A DNA stretch of 64,000 bases from Pachypanchax playfairii. Its lineage: Eukaryota; Chordata; Actinopteri; Cyprinodontiformes; Aplocheilidae. Below the pieces are notes generated by a model. It saw only the letters and a list, made by a program, of their open reading frames with translations. It did no database searches and had not been told where the DNA came from. Shown here piece by piece: positions 1 to 14,400 of the stretch (its first letter is position 1; each line of letters starts with the position of its first letter). The position numbers were made by a program, and so were the translations under genes. Location: the NCBI GenBank assembly GCA_006937955.1, contig SSNP01000011.1:307994-371993 (forward strand), given 5' to 3'.

Positions 1-1408
1 TTTGCATCTAGATAGCTTTAATTATGAATAAAAGTCAAGTTTCTCGATTGGATGAGGTGGTGGAGAATCGATTGGAAAGCATGCATAATGACAAAGGGCA
101 CAGCACCGCTTTCCATCAACTTAAAAACCATATCAGGGGCACAGCAAATAACCATTCCAGTGCTCTGCAGGTTGTACACACTATTGTTTTAACCATTTAT
201 ATAGCCATTGAATAGCCGCATCAGATGGAAACCAGAAATTATTTTCAAATAAACACATACATATATACATTCTCAAATTCAAAGTTTCCAAATCGCCTCA
301 CTGTGACCTAAAAAGGTATGTTTATTCAAATTTAACATTTGCTTCAGAGGAAATTTGAAGTGGATAAACAGAGTGTTTATCCAACATCTTCGTATTTGTT
401 TGTTTTTCTCTAATTAGCGATGACACCTCAACTTCTATAAGAATTCCTTGCAAATGAAAACTACATGTTTAATAGATTTGTTTCTCAAAAACACTTGCAA
501 CACATAGTTTAAGTTTCGAACGTTTGAACAAAATGACAGATGAAAGGCTAAAAGATAAAAGGGAGCTTTTTACTCAAGGCTCAGGTGGCGTTATCAAAAA
601 CATTTAAAAATCTGCTATTCATGCTGAAAATCCTTAAAAATATTTGATCATTACATTGCTGTTTCAAGACTTTATGCTTGAAAAGGTAGATGTGTAAAAA
701 AATGCAGCAAGGCCAATAATAATTTTTAGTAAGCCATACTAAAAGTAGCTCAGATACATTTAAAAAGGTTTAAATTTAAGCTAGTTTTCAATACAAACTG
801 CACATGAAGTCATTCCGTTCATAAAAATAGATGCTGAACATTTGCTTTAAGTTGCCACCTGGACTTCTTTATAATTCCTCGTATGACCTGAATTTAATAT
901 GGACATTATTTCCAAATATTGCCCCTTTAATTACTGAGCTTAAAGCAGAAATGTGCAGCTGTGCGTCCTTGCTGGCAGAACAGTCTGCCTCCACCAAAGC
1001 CTTTTGAAGGTTGCCACTTTATAGAAATCAGAGCAAAGTATCAAACATGTTGTATGCACATTAAATTAACAGCAAACAACAAAGAACATTTCCCACTCAG
1101 GCCATCTGCTGAAACAAGATGTGAATGAAGAGAATAGAGACTTTGTTTAAATTACAGAGAGCAGGCAGCAGGATGTTGGTGTGTTGGTCCAAAAAATATT
1201 ACAAGCTTCCAGATAAATAAAATCACCATTTTGTTATTAATGAATAAATCACAAAATTCAGTTTCTAAATGATAAATATATTATTTTATAATATAGTTTA
1301 AAAGCACCCTGTGTTTCAACGACATGTAATTTTGTTCTATCATTTACAGCTGCTTGTTTCCATGGGAAACAGTAACAGTGACCAGCTGTAATAATATACG
1401 GCAACAGA
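1..1408. other. Intronic sequence, nothing recognised
   Basis: AT-rich, non-repetitive-looking DNA on the 3' side of the last macrod2 exon seen. The short ORF at 24-215 has no family signature and no splice context. It is presumably the continuing macrod2 intron. Confidence 0.5.
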
Positions 1409-2052
1409 TTAAAGGTACAATATGTAAGAATTTTACAGTGAAATACTCACAACAGTCTAATGTCCCACTGATGTTGAAAGCATAGTTACATCGTAACAGA
1501 TCTCGATCTCAGCCGGCTGTGTGGTCGCAAGTTTTTGTCATTTTAAAAACACTGGTCCGGGAAGGAATCATTGTTTCCCATAATTATTTTGCATCCAGAC
1601 TTCCTGGTTCCATAGTGAATCACATGTGAGTCTGCAAGGTTGCCAAGTCTTCAACACAAGCAGCTGTAATTCCACAATGACCAGCAGCAAAGAATTAAAG
1701 AAGCAGCCCTGAGGTAACTTGTAGTAAAGCTAAGAAACCACGACATCCTTTCCTGTAAATACAAACAACTGAGCAGCGGAGCTGCACCCCTTGTACCGGT
1801 GCAGATCACGTGATGGGGCATTCAAACGCACTTAGGTAAATTCAACGCTGAACAAATAGGCCTTCAGACATTCCCCCAAATTGAACAAATACAAGAGAAA
1901 CAAAATGAGGATCAACATTGGAACTGGCAACCCAGCAGAAAAATCAGGGAGGGGAGGGGTTGAGTGCCTGAGAGCAGATGTTTTTTTTTCTACATGAATT
2001 GCGGGACTCGGATTTGATGACAAGGTATAATTCTTACATACTGTACCTTTAA
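1409..2052. mobile_element. Non-autonomous inverted-repeat DNA element (MITE), about 640 bp
   Basis: The left end, TTAAAGGTACAATATGTAAG followed by AATT, is matched by its near-exact reverse complement at 2029-2052. This gives 24-bp terminal inverted repeats with one mismatch. AAAGGTACAGTATGTAAGAA-type ends are familiar from abundant short DNA elements in teleost genomes. The interior has no transposase; the minus-strand ORF at 1832-2188 runs across the right end and is not a family match. A clear target-site duplication was not found, so the superfamily is left open. Confidence 0.75.
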
Positions 2053-5000
2053 GAGGTTTTTCTTTTAGAGATAATTCAACCCTGTTTCTTAAAGAATTTT
2101 GAAAAACGTGAATCAAAACATCCTTGAAAAGACTAAAATGATTGTAATTTCTCTGAATGACAGAAAACGCTTGGAGTTTTCTGAGCACTTTTTATTTGTC
2201 TGTCAGAGCTGCTGTTTTTTTTTTTTTTGACCTCTCAAAAACAGAACTGAATCTCAGTCTCTAACTGGGCTCCAACTTTCGCACAAGGCTTTGACTATGG
2301 TTTGATTGTTTCCAGCCCACTTCATGAGCATATGGTGTTCCTGCCTCTACTGATGGACTGAATCAGGACGTAATGGTTTATTAAAAATCACCAACACTGC
2401 TGGCACAGGGAGAAATGATTAGTGAGATAAGCAGGGGATATGAGCTTAATGGAATCAGAGGTGGCTCAAACAAGATTAAAAGCCTTTTCCACATCACTGC
2501 CATTTCCCCTCCAATTCAGAAATTCGTTTAATTGAAATTCTTTTAATTTTCTTTTTAATTTTCTCTTCAAAACCCCTCCTGGAATTGCACCCAAAGATGA
2601 ATAATAGACTGAGCTATGGCTATGACACAAAATTTATTACTCTTAAGTCAGTCAGTGTGTCATCCTGAAGCTCTTATGTGAAATGATTAAGAGTGGATTT
2701 TGAAACAGTTTCTACTTTGCCTGAAATATTAAACTTTGAGACCAAGTTCAGTTTAAATGGATAGTTTTAAAACAAGATAATCATACCGTGTCAGTTAAAT
2801 ACGATGAATGTTTCCATCATTTTGTTTGTGTTTTTTTCTGCACAAACTTGTGTTTTAACCAACTAAAATCCCAACAGTAAACTTGTCAATAACCTGCTAA
2901 GAGACAGATTTCATAGCAACAGAGACGGGGAAATGGGGGGGGGGGGGGTTGGCTGCTGCCAGTCAAATATGAATGTAGGGGTCCTGCAGTGTGATACCCT
3001 GTCAAACGCTGAGCAGTCTCTGTGGTTTGTAGCCCAGGCCCTTCAGAGAGGCTGCGCACAGGATGAGAGGCATAAATAAGTCTCTTCTGTCAGAGGAAAC
3101 CACAAAGCTGTCAGCTGAAGCAAACGCAGAGCCGCAATACGCAGTGCCCAGCATGCAAAAAAAAGTTTGCACCTATCTAGAGTTGTCTCCTATTGCAGGA
3201 AGAAATCAATAAGTGTCATGTAACATAATACATATGAATATGAAACATGAATATGTGCATGCCAGCATTTGCAGACAATAACAATACCAAACTTAAACCT
3301 AAAGGGAAAGTTTAGAGTTTGAGAAGGGGAATTAGGAATAGTTCTGTATGAATTGAGTAATTTAACTAATTTAAACATTTTAAAAAAGTTTCCTAAAAGC
3401 ATTTTTTTCTAAACTTTTACACTGCTGTACATTTTTACATGTTTTTTACATATAATTCTATGGCTATTTGCAGAAATTTGCAGCAGCGCTAGCCATGTGC
3501 TGCACTTCTGGTTCAGTATGTAATACTTCCTGTTGGAATTTTAAAATATTCCTACCTGAAAAAATATACATAAAAAAATTGACTGCAATTACAAGATTCA
3601 TGAAATTGTATATGCATGAAGTTCTATACAGTTTTTAGATTGGCAATCAAAGATGATAGAAACTGGCTCCTCTGTGACTAGCTTTTAGCTTGATAATCAG
3701 GTCAGAACTGATCTCAGTTTCCCATATTATGTCACTTAAAGAGCCATTTGCAGCATGAAAAACATTAATTGTGCACAACCTTTTCCCATAAACTTACTTC
3801 AGAAAATCTTAACCATTCCTTTAAACAATGTCCTACTTAGCGCCGTCAAGAAACCCTCTCCTGGTTCAAGCCAGACAGTAATCTTCCATTTTCATCTCTA
3901 CAGCATTTTTAGACTAAAATACGTCTGAAGTCTCATAGTTGATGTGACAGGCTGAATGTGGTTGTGGTTCAACTCCTGGCTGACTGATGAAGGGCGAGGA
4001 GATGAATGGGGTCTCATCAGGTCATGTTGAGAGAACTCAAATGGCAAAAAAAGCTCAAAGCCTTTCTCAGATCTCTCTCAATCGGTCTGTCAGATGGGGA
4101 TGAAAAGTGCCCACACTGAACATACCCTGTGTTCACACTTTAATGTCATTCAGATTGCCTTGAGAGCACCAGAGAGAAAGTGGGTAATTATTTTGCAGTT
4201 TTTAAACAAGGCTTGTGTAAACGGTTTCTCTTCAGTCTGGAGCCAGGGTTACATAAACAGTGAGCTGCAAAAACATCTGAGAATATTAGATGAAAAGAGG
4301 ACGTGTCAGAGATGGAGAAAAGAGCTCCTCTATATACAGTGTTTGGAAAGTGAAGCGAGTTCAAGTGCTCCGTTTGTTCTGAAGGTCATAGCTCAGTCTG
4401 TCTGTCTTCATTACATCCAGTCTTGTTTTATGATAAACAGAACAATACCTCAGACTAGGAGCTCGACTGTGAATGTGAGAGCTTGGCTGACAGCGTATTT
4501 AATATTTGTTATGCTTTGAACTACAGCACACAGGGTGCACTCAGAGTCCCTGCCCGAAGCCAAACGAAGCCGAGCCTCATAAAGGTATTTCATCAGTTTG
4601 AATCAAGATGCCATTACAGCAGGATGCACACCAAACAAAAGCAGGTGTTGACAGGAATTCATAACACACTTCAGCAACAATATCAGACTAATCTAAGGGC
4701 CTGATTCCATTTTCAGTCTAAATTATTATTAGATATAATATGCAGGTGAAAATAATGGGAATTCGTTGAAAATCATAAGATTTATAAAGTAATCATTGCA
4801 TGTGGCCCGGTGTTGATCTGAGTCATAGTTACAAACAAACAACCCCTTTCATACAGGAGATGACAACTAATTGAATCATGTGTGAACGGTTGCACTTAAG
4901 CTTTTCCTACACAATTTGAGATAGAAATAATTCTGGACAGAGCAACATAAACAACACACTCGCCACGGCAGCAGTGTGAACTTCTAGTTAATGGAGACCA

Positions 5001-8000
5001 GTGAAGGTCAGTTATTTTTGGTATTAATAAATAAACAAAAAACTGCAAATCACAACATTTATTAGCTGCAGCATTTTTCTTTTGCTTATTATTAGCATTA
5101 GAAAAAAAAGGAACAAAAAAAGATTACAATGATTAATTACTAAAAGATTAAAAAAATCCAGTTTTCTGCAATATTGTTACTTTGGTATATTCTAGGATTT
5201 TGTTTCACTCTTAAATGTAATTTGACAGATAAATAGTATTTGTATTGTAACATAACATTCTCAATGTTTTTATGTAGGATCAAACTTCTCATTTTGAAAA
5301 AATAAAATAAAATAAAATAAAATGCCACACTGTGTAGTTTGTATTCTCCTACATAAATAAAGCTTGACTTGAACTGAATTAGCGGCTCTGATGTCTGTGT
5401 CAGAATGCTGACACAATCATAACATTTAAAAAAATCATACATTTTACTTTTTAAAACGGATGTAGCAACGACAGCTGTAGTAGTTCAATGTCTGTGTTTC
5501 CACAAACATTTTAATGGTCTGTAGAGCTGATTTAATTATCTGTATTAAATAGAAAACATTACCCTTTATAGGTCAGTGGAGTTAATTATTTTAACAGTCT
5601 TAGTCATGCTTTTTTTCCCCCCATTTCTGATCAAAAGCTGGTCTGGACAAAGCAGAGCAAAATCATTTCAAAAGGACAAAAAACTTGTAGCAAATGGCCT
5701 ATTTAAAAATATGTAATTAGAAATAAATACAAATAATTAAAAGAGAGAAAACTGCTTGAAAGCATCACATTAAACACAATATTATGATAATAAACAAATA
5801 TTCTTTAAATACTAAATTGGTTTTTAGGTTTAAATCATATGGAAGTTGTTGTTCAGGATTCAGTTAAATTTTAGTAAAACTTTTAGATTCAACAATATTT
5901 ATAAAATGGCATTATCACAATGATTTGAATTATTGGGTTTAGAAAGAAAAACCAATCCTAAAATACCCCTAATGCAGCAGATCACAATTAATCTGAACTT
6001 TAGGTGACATTTCAAAAATTTCCAAAGCAAATGAATAAAAACATCAACTCGCATTAGCATCCAAAAACAAGGGAAAGATAATCAAGACAACACAAGAAAG
6101 TTTTAACAGTTAAGAACACTCACAGAAAACTCTTGCATGAAAGTAGAGACGAGATCATCAAGATTCCCAGAGAAGAGTAAATATCTCAACTATGACGCTA
6201 TTCTTTGAGAAAATCTTGTCTGAGTTTAAGGTTTGCCCTCTTCAGATGAGACGGCAGAATTACTTCACATCAAAGACAGAAAATCTTACCAGATTTGCCA
6301 GAATACTTTGGCTTCGTATCCTTGAGATTAGATTTGATGTCCATCAAAAGCTTTTATGAAAAAGTCTGTGGTCTTCACATTACAGAGTGAGAGTGCTTTT
6401 TATCCCCTAACTGTGAACAAATCTAATCCGATGACTCCATAAAAGAGTACATTTTCATTTCAGAAGTCAGGAGAGACTGTTATCACTGATAAAAAAAGTC
6501 ATTCATCTCGTTGATTTGACTGAATTTTAAGATGTGTTAATTCCTGACAAAAATTTATAAACGATCAAAGCATGAATCAGATAAAGTTACAGGTTTATCA
6601 ATAAGATATTTGTCTTTATTGTATGTAAATACTGTCATGAGCAGCCCAAATGCATGTTTTAATACACTCGACTCTTCCTCAGCACAGACCTCCGCTTTCT
6701 AGTCAAAAGGAGCTCATGGAAGCAGAAGAAAAGTTTGAACCTGATTACAGCGATGCTTTAGCTATGCTGGCTGAGCAGGGACAGACTCTGGTGCACTGTC
6801 AACATTCGGCACATAAATAGTAATTCTGTGCTTCAGGCAAGGAGAACACAAGAGTGTACTTGGGACCACTCTGCAGGGCGACAGCTTCTTAACGGCCTCA
6901 GCTGAATGAGAAACTGCAAACACAAAGAATAGAAAGTGATGGGAAACCCCTGGAACATTACCTTCTCTTTTTAAAGGGTTTAAGATCAGATGGGAAAATC
7001 TGTTGATGAATATTCTAATAGAAGGAGGTTTATTGTTGGAAACTCAAGGAATTGCAGATTATAAAATAAAAAAAGAGCTGCAGTTTGATCTAGAGGATCA
7101 TGTTCTTTGTTTTAAAAATGAAATTCCCTAATTAAAGTTTGAGCCATTTTGCTCTTAAAAATATTACTTTTAATACTGAAACCATATTAGATTTAGTCCT
7201 GGTTTGGTCCCGATGGGGCAAACCCAGCAATACAGACCCAACCAGCTGAAATAAACAACATTATAGAGGAGAAGAGAGCCAATATCAGATATTGCCCTAA
7301 GAGAGTGTAATAGAAAAGGACTTGTTCTGTCACAGCCTCTCATTGTGATAGAATGCCACATGCTCTCTTCTGACAGTGTGATATTGGCTTGGCATGAGCT
7401 TGATGAATGTATCAGCTGAAAGTCAGACAAACCCTTGTTTCTTCCTGGTGCCGCACCTTCTGAGATGTTTATGCTACAGAGTAGAGGCAAACATGATGTA
7501 GAGGGGAATAGGATTGCTATCTGAAACAGCAGGCAGATACGGTTTTAATTTTAACTATTATTAGAAAAAGAATGCTGTTACTCGTTGCGATTAGATGCAA
7601 AGCCACTTGGGAAATTAGGCTTCGTAGGATATTTTCAGAGGATGGTCCAAAACATCCTGGCGCATAGACACGTCTGAGGGGGAAGAGAAAGGGGGGTGCA
7701 GAGAGAGAGAGAGCGTGCAGCAAACTGTCCGAGGGCACGTGATGACTGATCCCTGACCACCTGGCTTCCTGCCAGGGTCAAGCAATTAATGCTGCCCTCC
7801 TTTGATAATTTCAGACAGCCTGGGGTGGATACAGCGGACCAGCAGAGAGCGTCCAGGTAAGGAATGTTGCACGAGGCACAGATGAGACAGCTCAGGTGAA
7901 GGTTCAAGCTCTGGTTGCATTGTTAACATGCACAGCTGTTTAAAACATCAGAAAAAATAAACTGATTTTCTTAATTATTTCAGCATTTGCATAGTAATAT

Positions 8001-8312
8001 GGCATAAACACACTTGGTTGTCTTTAGGCACTGCCACCTATGCCCAAAGGTTCATCAACCTCCCTTTTTCTCTGCAGGTAACACAGCGATAAACGACAGT
8101 TTAAAACTTTACACATTAGGTGATGATACAAATAGTGCTTAACTTATTGGCTTTTAGCATTTTTAATTCATATAATTGTGGGCGTTTTACCAATGAACAA
8201 ACCGCAAAGTGCTAAGAAGTTAACTGTACACAATTTAGATTCCAGCCATGAAGCTTTTACACTACTATTACCTCCTTAATCTTTCTTTTTACTCTTCATT
8301 TTTCTCATGCAG
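2053..8312. other. Intronic sequence with simple repeats only
   Basis: No supported gene. The stretch contains a G14 tract (2935-2948), an (AAAAT)n run near 5297-5323, and a short (GA)n run near 7700-7712. ORFs at 4094-4704 and 7170-7907 lack domain signatures and plausible exon borders, and look like chance open frames. Confidence 0.5.
2935..2948. repeat. G14 homopolymer
   Basis: Fourteen consecutive G on the plus strand, preceded by GACGGGGAAAT. It could form a quadruplex-like structure, and length errors are likely. Confidence 0.9.
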
Positions 8313-8455
8313 TTAACCTCAATGGGCAGAATTATCACTGAAACCCTGGCGAGTTTCAACACGAATCATTCTGCAGTACAAGCCTTGTTGGATGAGCTTA
8401 ACAAAGAAGTGTCCTTGTCAATCAACACTGATGTGGATCATCAGTACTGTGAAAG
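8313..8455 (+). CDS. Candidate exon of unknown gene, opposite strand to macrod2
   Basis: A strong acceptor (pyrimidine-rich TTTTTCTCATGCAG) precedes 143 nt and a donor reading GAAAG|GTAACA. Only one of the three frames is open: LTSMGRIITETLASFNTNHS, then 27 more residues including LLDELNKEV and a C-terminal DVDHQYCE. The in-frame stop TAA straddles the donor, as expected if a real exon ends there. The other two frames are closed within the first few codons. I do not recognise the product. It could be an exon of a nested or antisense transcript, an old pseudogene fragment, a transposon remnant, or chance. No partner exons were identified. Confidence 0.3.
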
Positions 8456-11400
8456 GTAACAGTCAATCACTGGTATAATTTAAGGATTAATATTCAGAGG
8501 GTTAGACATTTTGACAAACCATAATCATACCTGGTAATGATGTAAATTGATCTGCAGCTTTAAACATCTCTCTTCCTGCAGCTCAACAGAAACTCTTTCA
8601 TAAAAACCAACATGTCTCGGATCCTTAGACTTCAGCATGTAACTCAAACTTAACACAGTGCTGACATTCTTTCTGGTTCATGGGAAATACTCAGGGTACT
8701 ATTAAAAAAATAGATGTTTAATGTGAGTTTTTGAATGTAATCTTTAAGGAAGCATAAATAAATAATCCTGATAGGGTATATTTATTATACTTTATAAATT
8801 CAAATACCTCTAATAGATTTGATGGAAGATTTTTTGACATGACATATGTAAACATTTCACTTTCTTTCATATGTCTTAATTGAGGGAACCCTCAATTTTG
8901 AGGACAACCTTGGGCAAAAAAGTGCTGTGATCAAGTAATTTATGCCAGAAATAAAACATTGACTTTCAAATGTACCGTTGCCTGAAGCCAGACTTTGAGG
9001 CTGATTTGATCCCCCTTTGAGACTGTGAGAGTTATGGCCCATTCCCCCTAATCACATGCCAAAGAACATGCAATCATACAGCAACAGCTAAAGTAATCAC
9101 AGCGGTGGTCTTAAACCTTCTCCCTGAACTCGGCAACAACCCTACGAAATCAGTAGCTCTGGTCAGTCATGGATATGTGCTCTTCATACAAAATAGTAGC
9201 ACACTAAACACACTGAGCACATGTTTGTTGACACTGTGGAGGATAATGATCAACAACGAATAGTCAAAGAGTCAAAACCACATGCCGTTCTGGGTATTTT
9301 AACAAGAGGGCTGAACATATTTAACGCTCATTGCCTTTCTCAGTATGCAAACACAACCAAATTTAGAGGAATATTAACCACCTTGTCGCCCAAATATTGG
9401 ACAAAATTATGTTTTACTGCAACAATTCAAAAAAAGAATAAACACATGAGTTTATGCATCATAATACCAACGTAGGGAAATGGAAAAGTATGAGAATCTA
9501 AAGCAGCAGATATTAAACTCATTGACCGTAGACCACGTATCTTTCTAATAAATTTAGAAATTTGGAAATCATTTTGCTTAGAGTTCCATAACAAAATATC
9601 TGACCTGTGTAGAGTCAGAATAATAAAAAAAATTAAATATTTTTTTTTAAGAAAAACTGGATTCTCTTCATTCTGTAGAGAGACAATCACAAGATCTATT
9701 TGGATTGCAGCAAAATGTTCACAAAATTGCTTATGTGTGGCTAGGATCCTTCTGTCTTTACTGTTTATTTATTCTGTAAATTGAGGTATTCTTTGATTGG
9801 ATTAACCCTGTATTTGATAAATTTGCTAGAGATTTTACATGTTCAAAAACTGCTACTTACAGCCCTGTGGAAAAGTTTTATACCGCTAAAATGTCTTTAT
9901 ATTTACCAACATCATTCATTTAGAAATAACCTCATTGATAGTAAAGTCTGTATCTCACTGTTGGGAACACTATGCACAGTAAGTGTCAATGACAATAAAC
10001 TGGGGACTTCCAACACTTCTGCATATGCTGAAACTGCAACATTTGCGTAACATTCATAAAAAATTGCTCAAGATGTGGTCATGTCTTATTTATGTCTCAT
10101 TTTGTTTACAGTTTATTCTATTTTTTATGCAATTTTGTCATTGTCCCAATATTCTATTCTTTTTTTGTCTCAAATCAGTCACAATTTTGGTCACCAACTC
10201 TTCCCAAAGTTGTCTCACATTTTTACCACTTCCTGACCACTTTACCACTTCCCAGCAACTAAATAAGGGAGGGTTCCACATGCCCACGATGTCTCTGTGA
10301 AGATTTTGAGAAAACATTTGTCTGCCAATTTTTTTCAAACATGTTAAAATATGAATGATGGGACACTGAGTCTCTGTAACTTACACGAAAAGGAGAAGCC
10401 TTGAGACAATTTCAAGACACTTGGAGACCATCTCATGAATGTAATTGACCAAGCTTTACAAAAGGATAAAAGTTATCTGCTATATGTTCAATCTATGAGA
10501 TAAAGAGCCTTTTAAATATTAACTGGTATACAGTATAGGTCAGCATTAAGCAGTATACAAAATACAAAACATACAAACATTCTTCTGATGACATTAAAAT
10601 GCAAATGAGCAAAACATGGCTGCTGTCTAAAGCAAAACTTTGAAACCCTTCAAAAAGCCTGGAGCTCAATGCCCCTTTAAAACTTTACTTAAAATCTGAG
10701 CCAAAGACTTTAGTAATGGGATTCGGGTCAAGATTTTACAGCACAGTGCTGTAAATCCAATTTTATATTCTTTTACAAAGGATGTACTTCACTAAACGTA
10801 ATTGCAAACAAAAATACACCTTTTGTGTATTCAAATCAGTGAGCAGGTCATTGGAGTAAAAAGTTGAAGTGAGGTTATTTGTGGATCCCAGACTTTATGA
10901 TCAAACATCAGTCAGGGTTGGAGATAATAACATCTGTAATGTGTGTTGTCATAAAACACTAAAGAGATTTTAGTGTGTGTGTAGACTGAACTTGAGACAC
11001 TCCTAAAATAAGCTTGCTAGGTCATATACAGTACTTACAACAGTCCAAACACACTTACACAAAGCACCTCCACAGCTAAGGTCTCCACGCTTCAGCATGG
11101 GGCACTGCTGTGTAAAATTGTGTTCAAAAGGAGTGAATGAGCCAGTTGGAGTTTGATGAGTCTCCTGTCCTCTTCTGAACCAATAGCTCGACCCACTCTT
11201 GCTTTATCACGGTGTGCCAGCTTACTGTTATCTGTGCCACACTAAATCAATTAGCATGTCATTAAGATAGCTTGTTCCAGCACAATAGGCATGGAGGGAG
11301 AGTACGGTATCTACTGGAACAGAGTGAGCTGAACTCAGAGGCTGTCACATCTTAGTGTCCATGTGTCAGTGTGCGGTAGGGCATGTTTATTTGTGGGCTA

Positions 11401-14400
11401 AGTGGAAATGTACGCAAGCACCTGGATATTAAAGACAATAGTCCCAACAAGTAGCAACAAGGTCTATCTCACCACAAATAAAGCATACAGCATTGTTCTG
11501 TGTTCGTATACATGTATCATTCCATAAGATGAAATAATAAACTAGATTTATTTATTTTTTCTTAGTGGCTACAAAAAAAATTACATTTAATATTAATCTG
11601 CCACAGAACAGAACACTCAAAGTCACCTTACATAGGAGAATAAGTTGATCACTCTGCAATTATCAGAAGTAATGCAACACCTTGGTCTTTGGCTATAGAT
11701 GGGGATGATGGGCTTAATCCCCATTGGTGTTGAGAGGATTTCTCTCTGAAGGCGAGAGCTCAATCAAATCATCCAGATAAAAACTTAAAATACTGAAGCA
11801 TTTTCTTGCTCATGATAAACTTTTCTTTATCTCTGACAGCATGAGCGCCTAATCAAAATGGATTTTCTCTCCACAGATAACATACTGAGGTAAAAGTTAT
11901 GCATTTAAGAATCATTTTTTCTGGCATATCAGTAAGAAAATATATGACCTTAAATTAATATATACCCTTAGATCTGTTTAAATCGTGAAACTGGCATCAT
12001 TTCACTAGACCATCTGGAGGTCAAGAGACCCAAAGAGCACATCATATTATCCAGACGGAGCCAGATAATAAAACCTCCAGATCATAAAAGCCCCATTCAG
12101 CTGCTTTGAGCCAAATGGGTGCCACTAATGTATTAGAGTACATGCTACACATTAGCCACGATTCTCTAACAAAGAAAACTAATATCACATTCATAAACGC
12201 TCTCTAAGGTCGTTTTTATGACCAAAACGAGAGGCAAGTGTCTGACAAACACAAGGGAGGAAAAAATATGTCAATTTTCTAAGACCAAAATGAGCATCTT
12301 ATAGTATGCAGTATGTGTGTGTATGTGTGTGTGCGCAGAATACTGTGTTAGGTCATGCTTTTGGTTCTTGATCAGCCCATATCTCCCTGATGCTCCCAGT
12401 CACCACAAACAAGAGGGACTATACACTGACTTCAAAAGACCAATGCTGGCTTTGAACATCATACCAGTTACACAAAGCATCACTGGCACATCTGCATCCT
12501 CGAGGCATGCACACATCACAATTTGTTCCCCTCTCGACTATAGATATAGCATTCGGCCAAGAAATGTCATTGGATACTCAACAATAAAAATAAATAAATC
12601 ATTTCGCTAAAGAGAGCTGAAGTACAACTTTTGGGGATAATAAATGTACTGCAGGTTTTATTCATTGACATAATTTAAATGGATAACTTCAATTAACCTG
12701 GGAATAGTACCGTACAACTAGTACTGTAGAGAAGGAAATGTAGAACGATAGTTTCTATTGAGTGACAAAAAAATCAATGCTTCATGGATAAAAGACACAC
12801 ATGCCAAATGTAACAGAAGACTTTGGTATTTCTTTAGAAAACTGTTTCTGTTGTTTTCTTCTTCTGCTACAATTCTAAGGCATCATTTTCTCACTAGTGA
12901 CACCTGCTGTTAGGAAGAAAACTGATCATGTGGATTAATTAACATTCTAAATAGAGAAAGAGTTTATTTTTGTGAAATGACTAAATGACTTAACATGGGG
13001 GATTTTTTTTACAGCCAAATTTCTTACTGTGTCTGTAAGATAAAACTTAAAAATTCACAATTTGTAAAGGTTAACTGCCAAGTACATTCACTGAAACAGC
13101 AAACGTTTATCGTCTTAGGATCAATGAAAATTTTGTCATGTTAAAAGTCCATCTGCCAAAAACCAGACAGCTTGCTTAATTAATACAAAGTCGCACAAAA
13201 ACAAAGACACACACAAAATGATAATACAATACATATTGCATTGTATTCCTAATAGTCACTTGACCTTTGTCTAAAAGTCTCAAGTCTTGGTTTGAGCTGG
13301 AATTTATTATCATGCGTCTTAAATGACAGATGCTACTCAGGTAAACAGATTATCGAAGGAACAGAAAATGGAACGTAAACACCTGTTTTGGGAGCATCGC
13401 TGGCACAGAGGAGTGCTTATTATCAAAGCCCGAACCAAAGTAATGTTGAAAGGTGAAATCTCTACACATCAGTTCAGTCCTGAGAAGCACAGTGCAGCAG
13501 AGCTTATTACAGCCTCTCAATCTGTCTCAAGTGTTCAGACTGTGTCTGTAATGTTGGGCTGCTGGCTCCTCGAAATGCTTCATTAAAAAGCTTGGCCATC
13601 CAGAGCGCATCCATGGCAGCCAAATAAAGTGTCACACCACATTTTTCATCTGTAGATTAAACCTGTGTAAGTCTAAATTAAACCAAATTAGAAGTAAAAA
13701 TGAGAAATAAACCACAGCCAAATGATTGGAGAATATGTTGGACTGGTTGAGCTGGGTTTTAAAGATTCGGGTTCTGCAGCCCCTTTCCAATTCTCAAAAA
13801 GATTAAAGTTTTCTGATATGTTCTTTATATACGGCAAGACATTACAGTTTATTTATTTTTTGGGAAACATCTTTAATCTTTCATCTGCTGTGATCTGAGG
13901 GAGCACTCTTTTGCTCAAGTCTCTCTAGATTAAAGGATCTGCTATCTCTAACCATAGTGAGGGTGTTTATTATGGAAGCCTATGTGCTGTTACGAGTGAA
14001 TTTCACGGTAGCACTGGGACGCTTTGTGCTCTGGTAAGTGCATCCTGGCTACACTGTGCTGGTTTGGAAGATAAACTTTCTGCTAATCAATCACAAAGTG
14101 TCCCCCTTTCCCCCCTCCTTTCCATCTCTCTGTCTTTTCTTGCATGAATACGGTATTCTCAAGACGCAGACACATTTGTGGGGACATTTCAATCAGTGCA
14201 TAGCTGCACATCAGAGACTGTTTGTGTGACTACAACCTGCCAGAATTAAATGTATCTTTACAGGATAACACACAGATCTTGGCATACACAGCGGAGTCCA
14301 CGATGTTGGGTGGAATAAGTCTGTGGAGAGGGCTGCAGTGGAGACTGTGGTCAGTGCTCTGCTACCTCCAGTGTGTTAGATCTTCAGCCAGACCATTGTG

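Noticed and set aside
4094..4704. Two consecutive plus-strand ORFs of 141 and 73 codons
   Set aside because: The residue composition is not protein-like. No signature, promoter or splice support.
8521..8550. CTGGTAATGATG, similar to the 3' half of miR-200b/429
   Set aside because: The seed part does not match and no hairpin precursor is visible around it.
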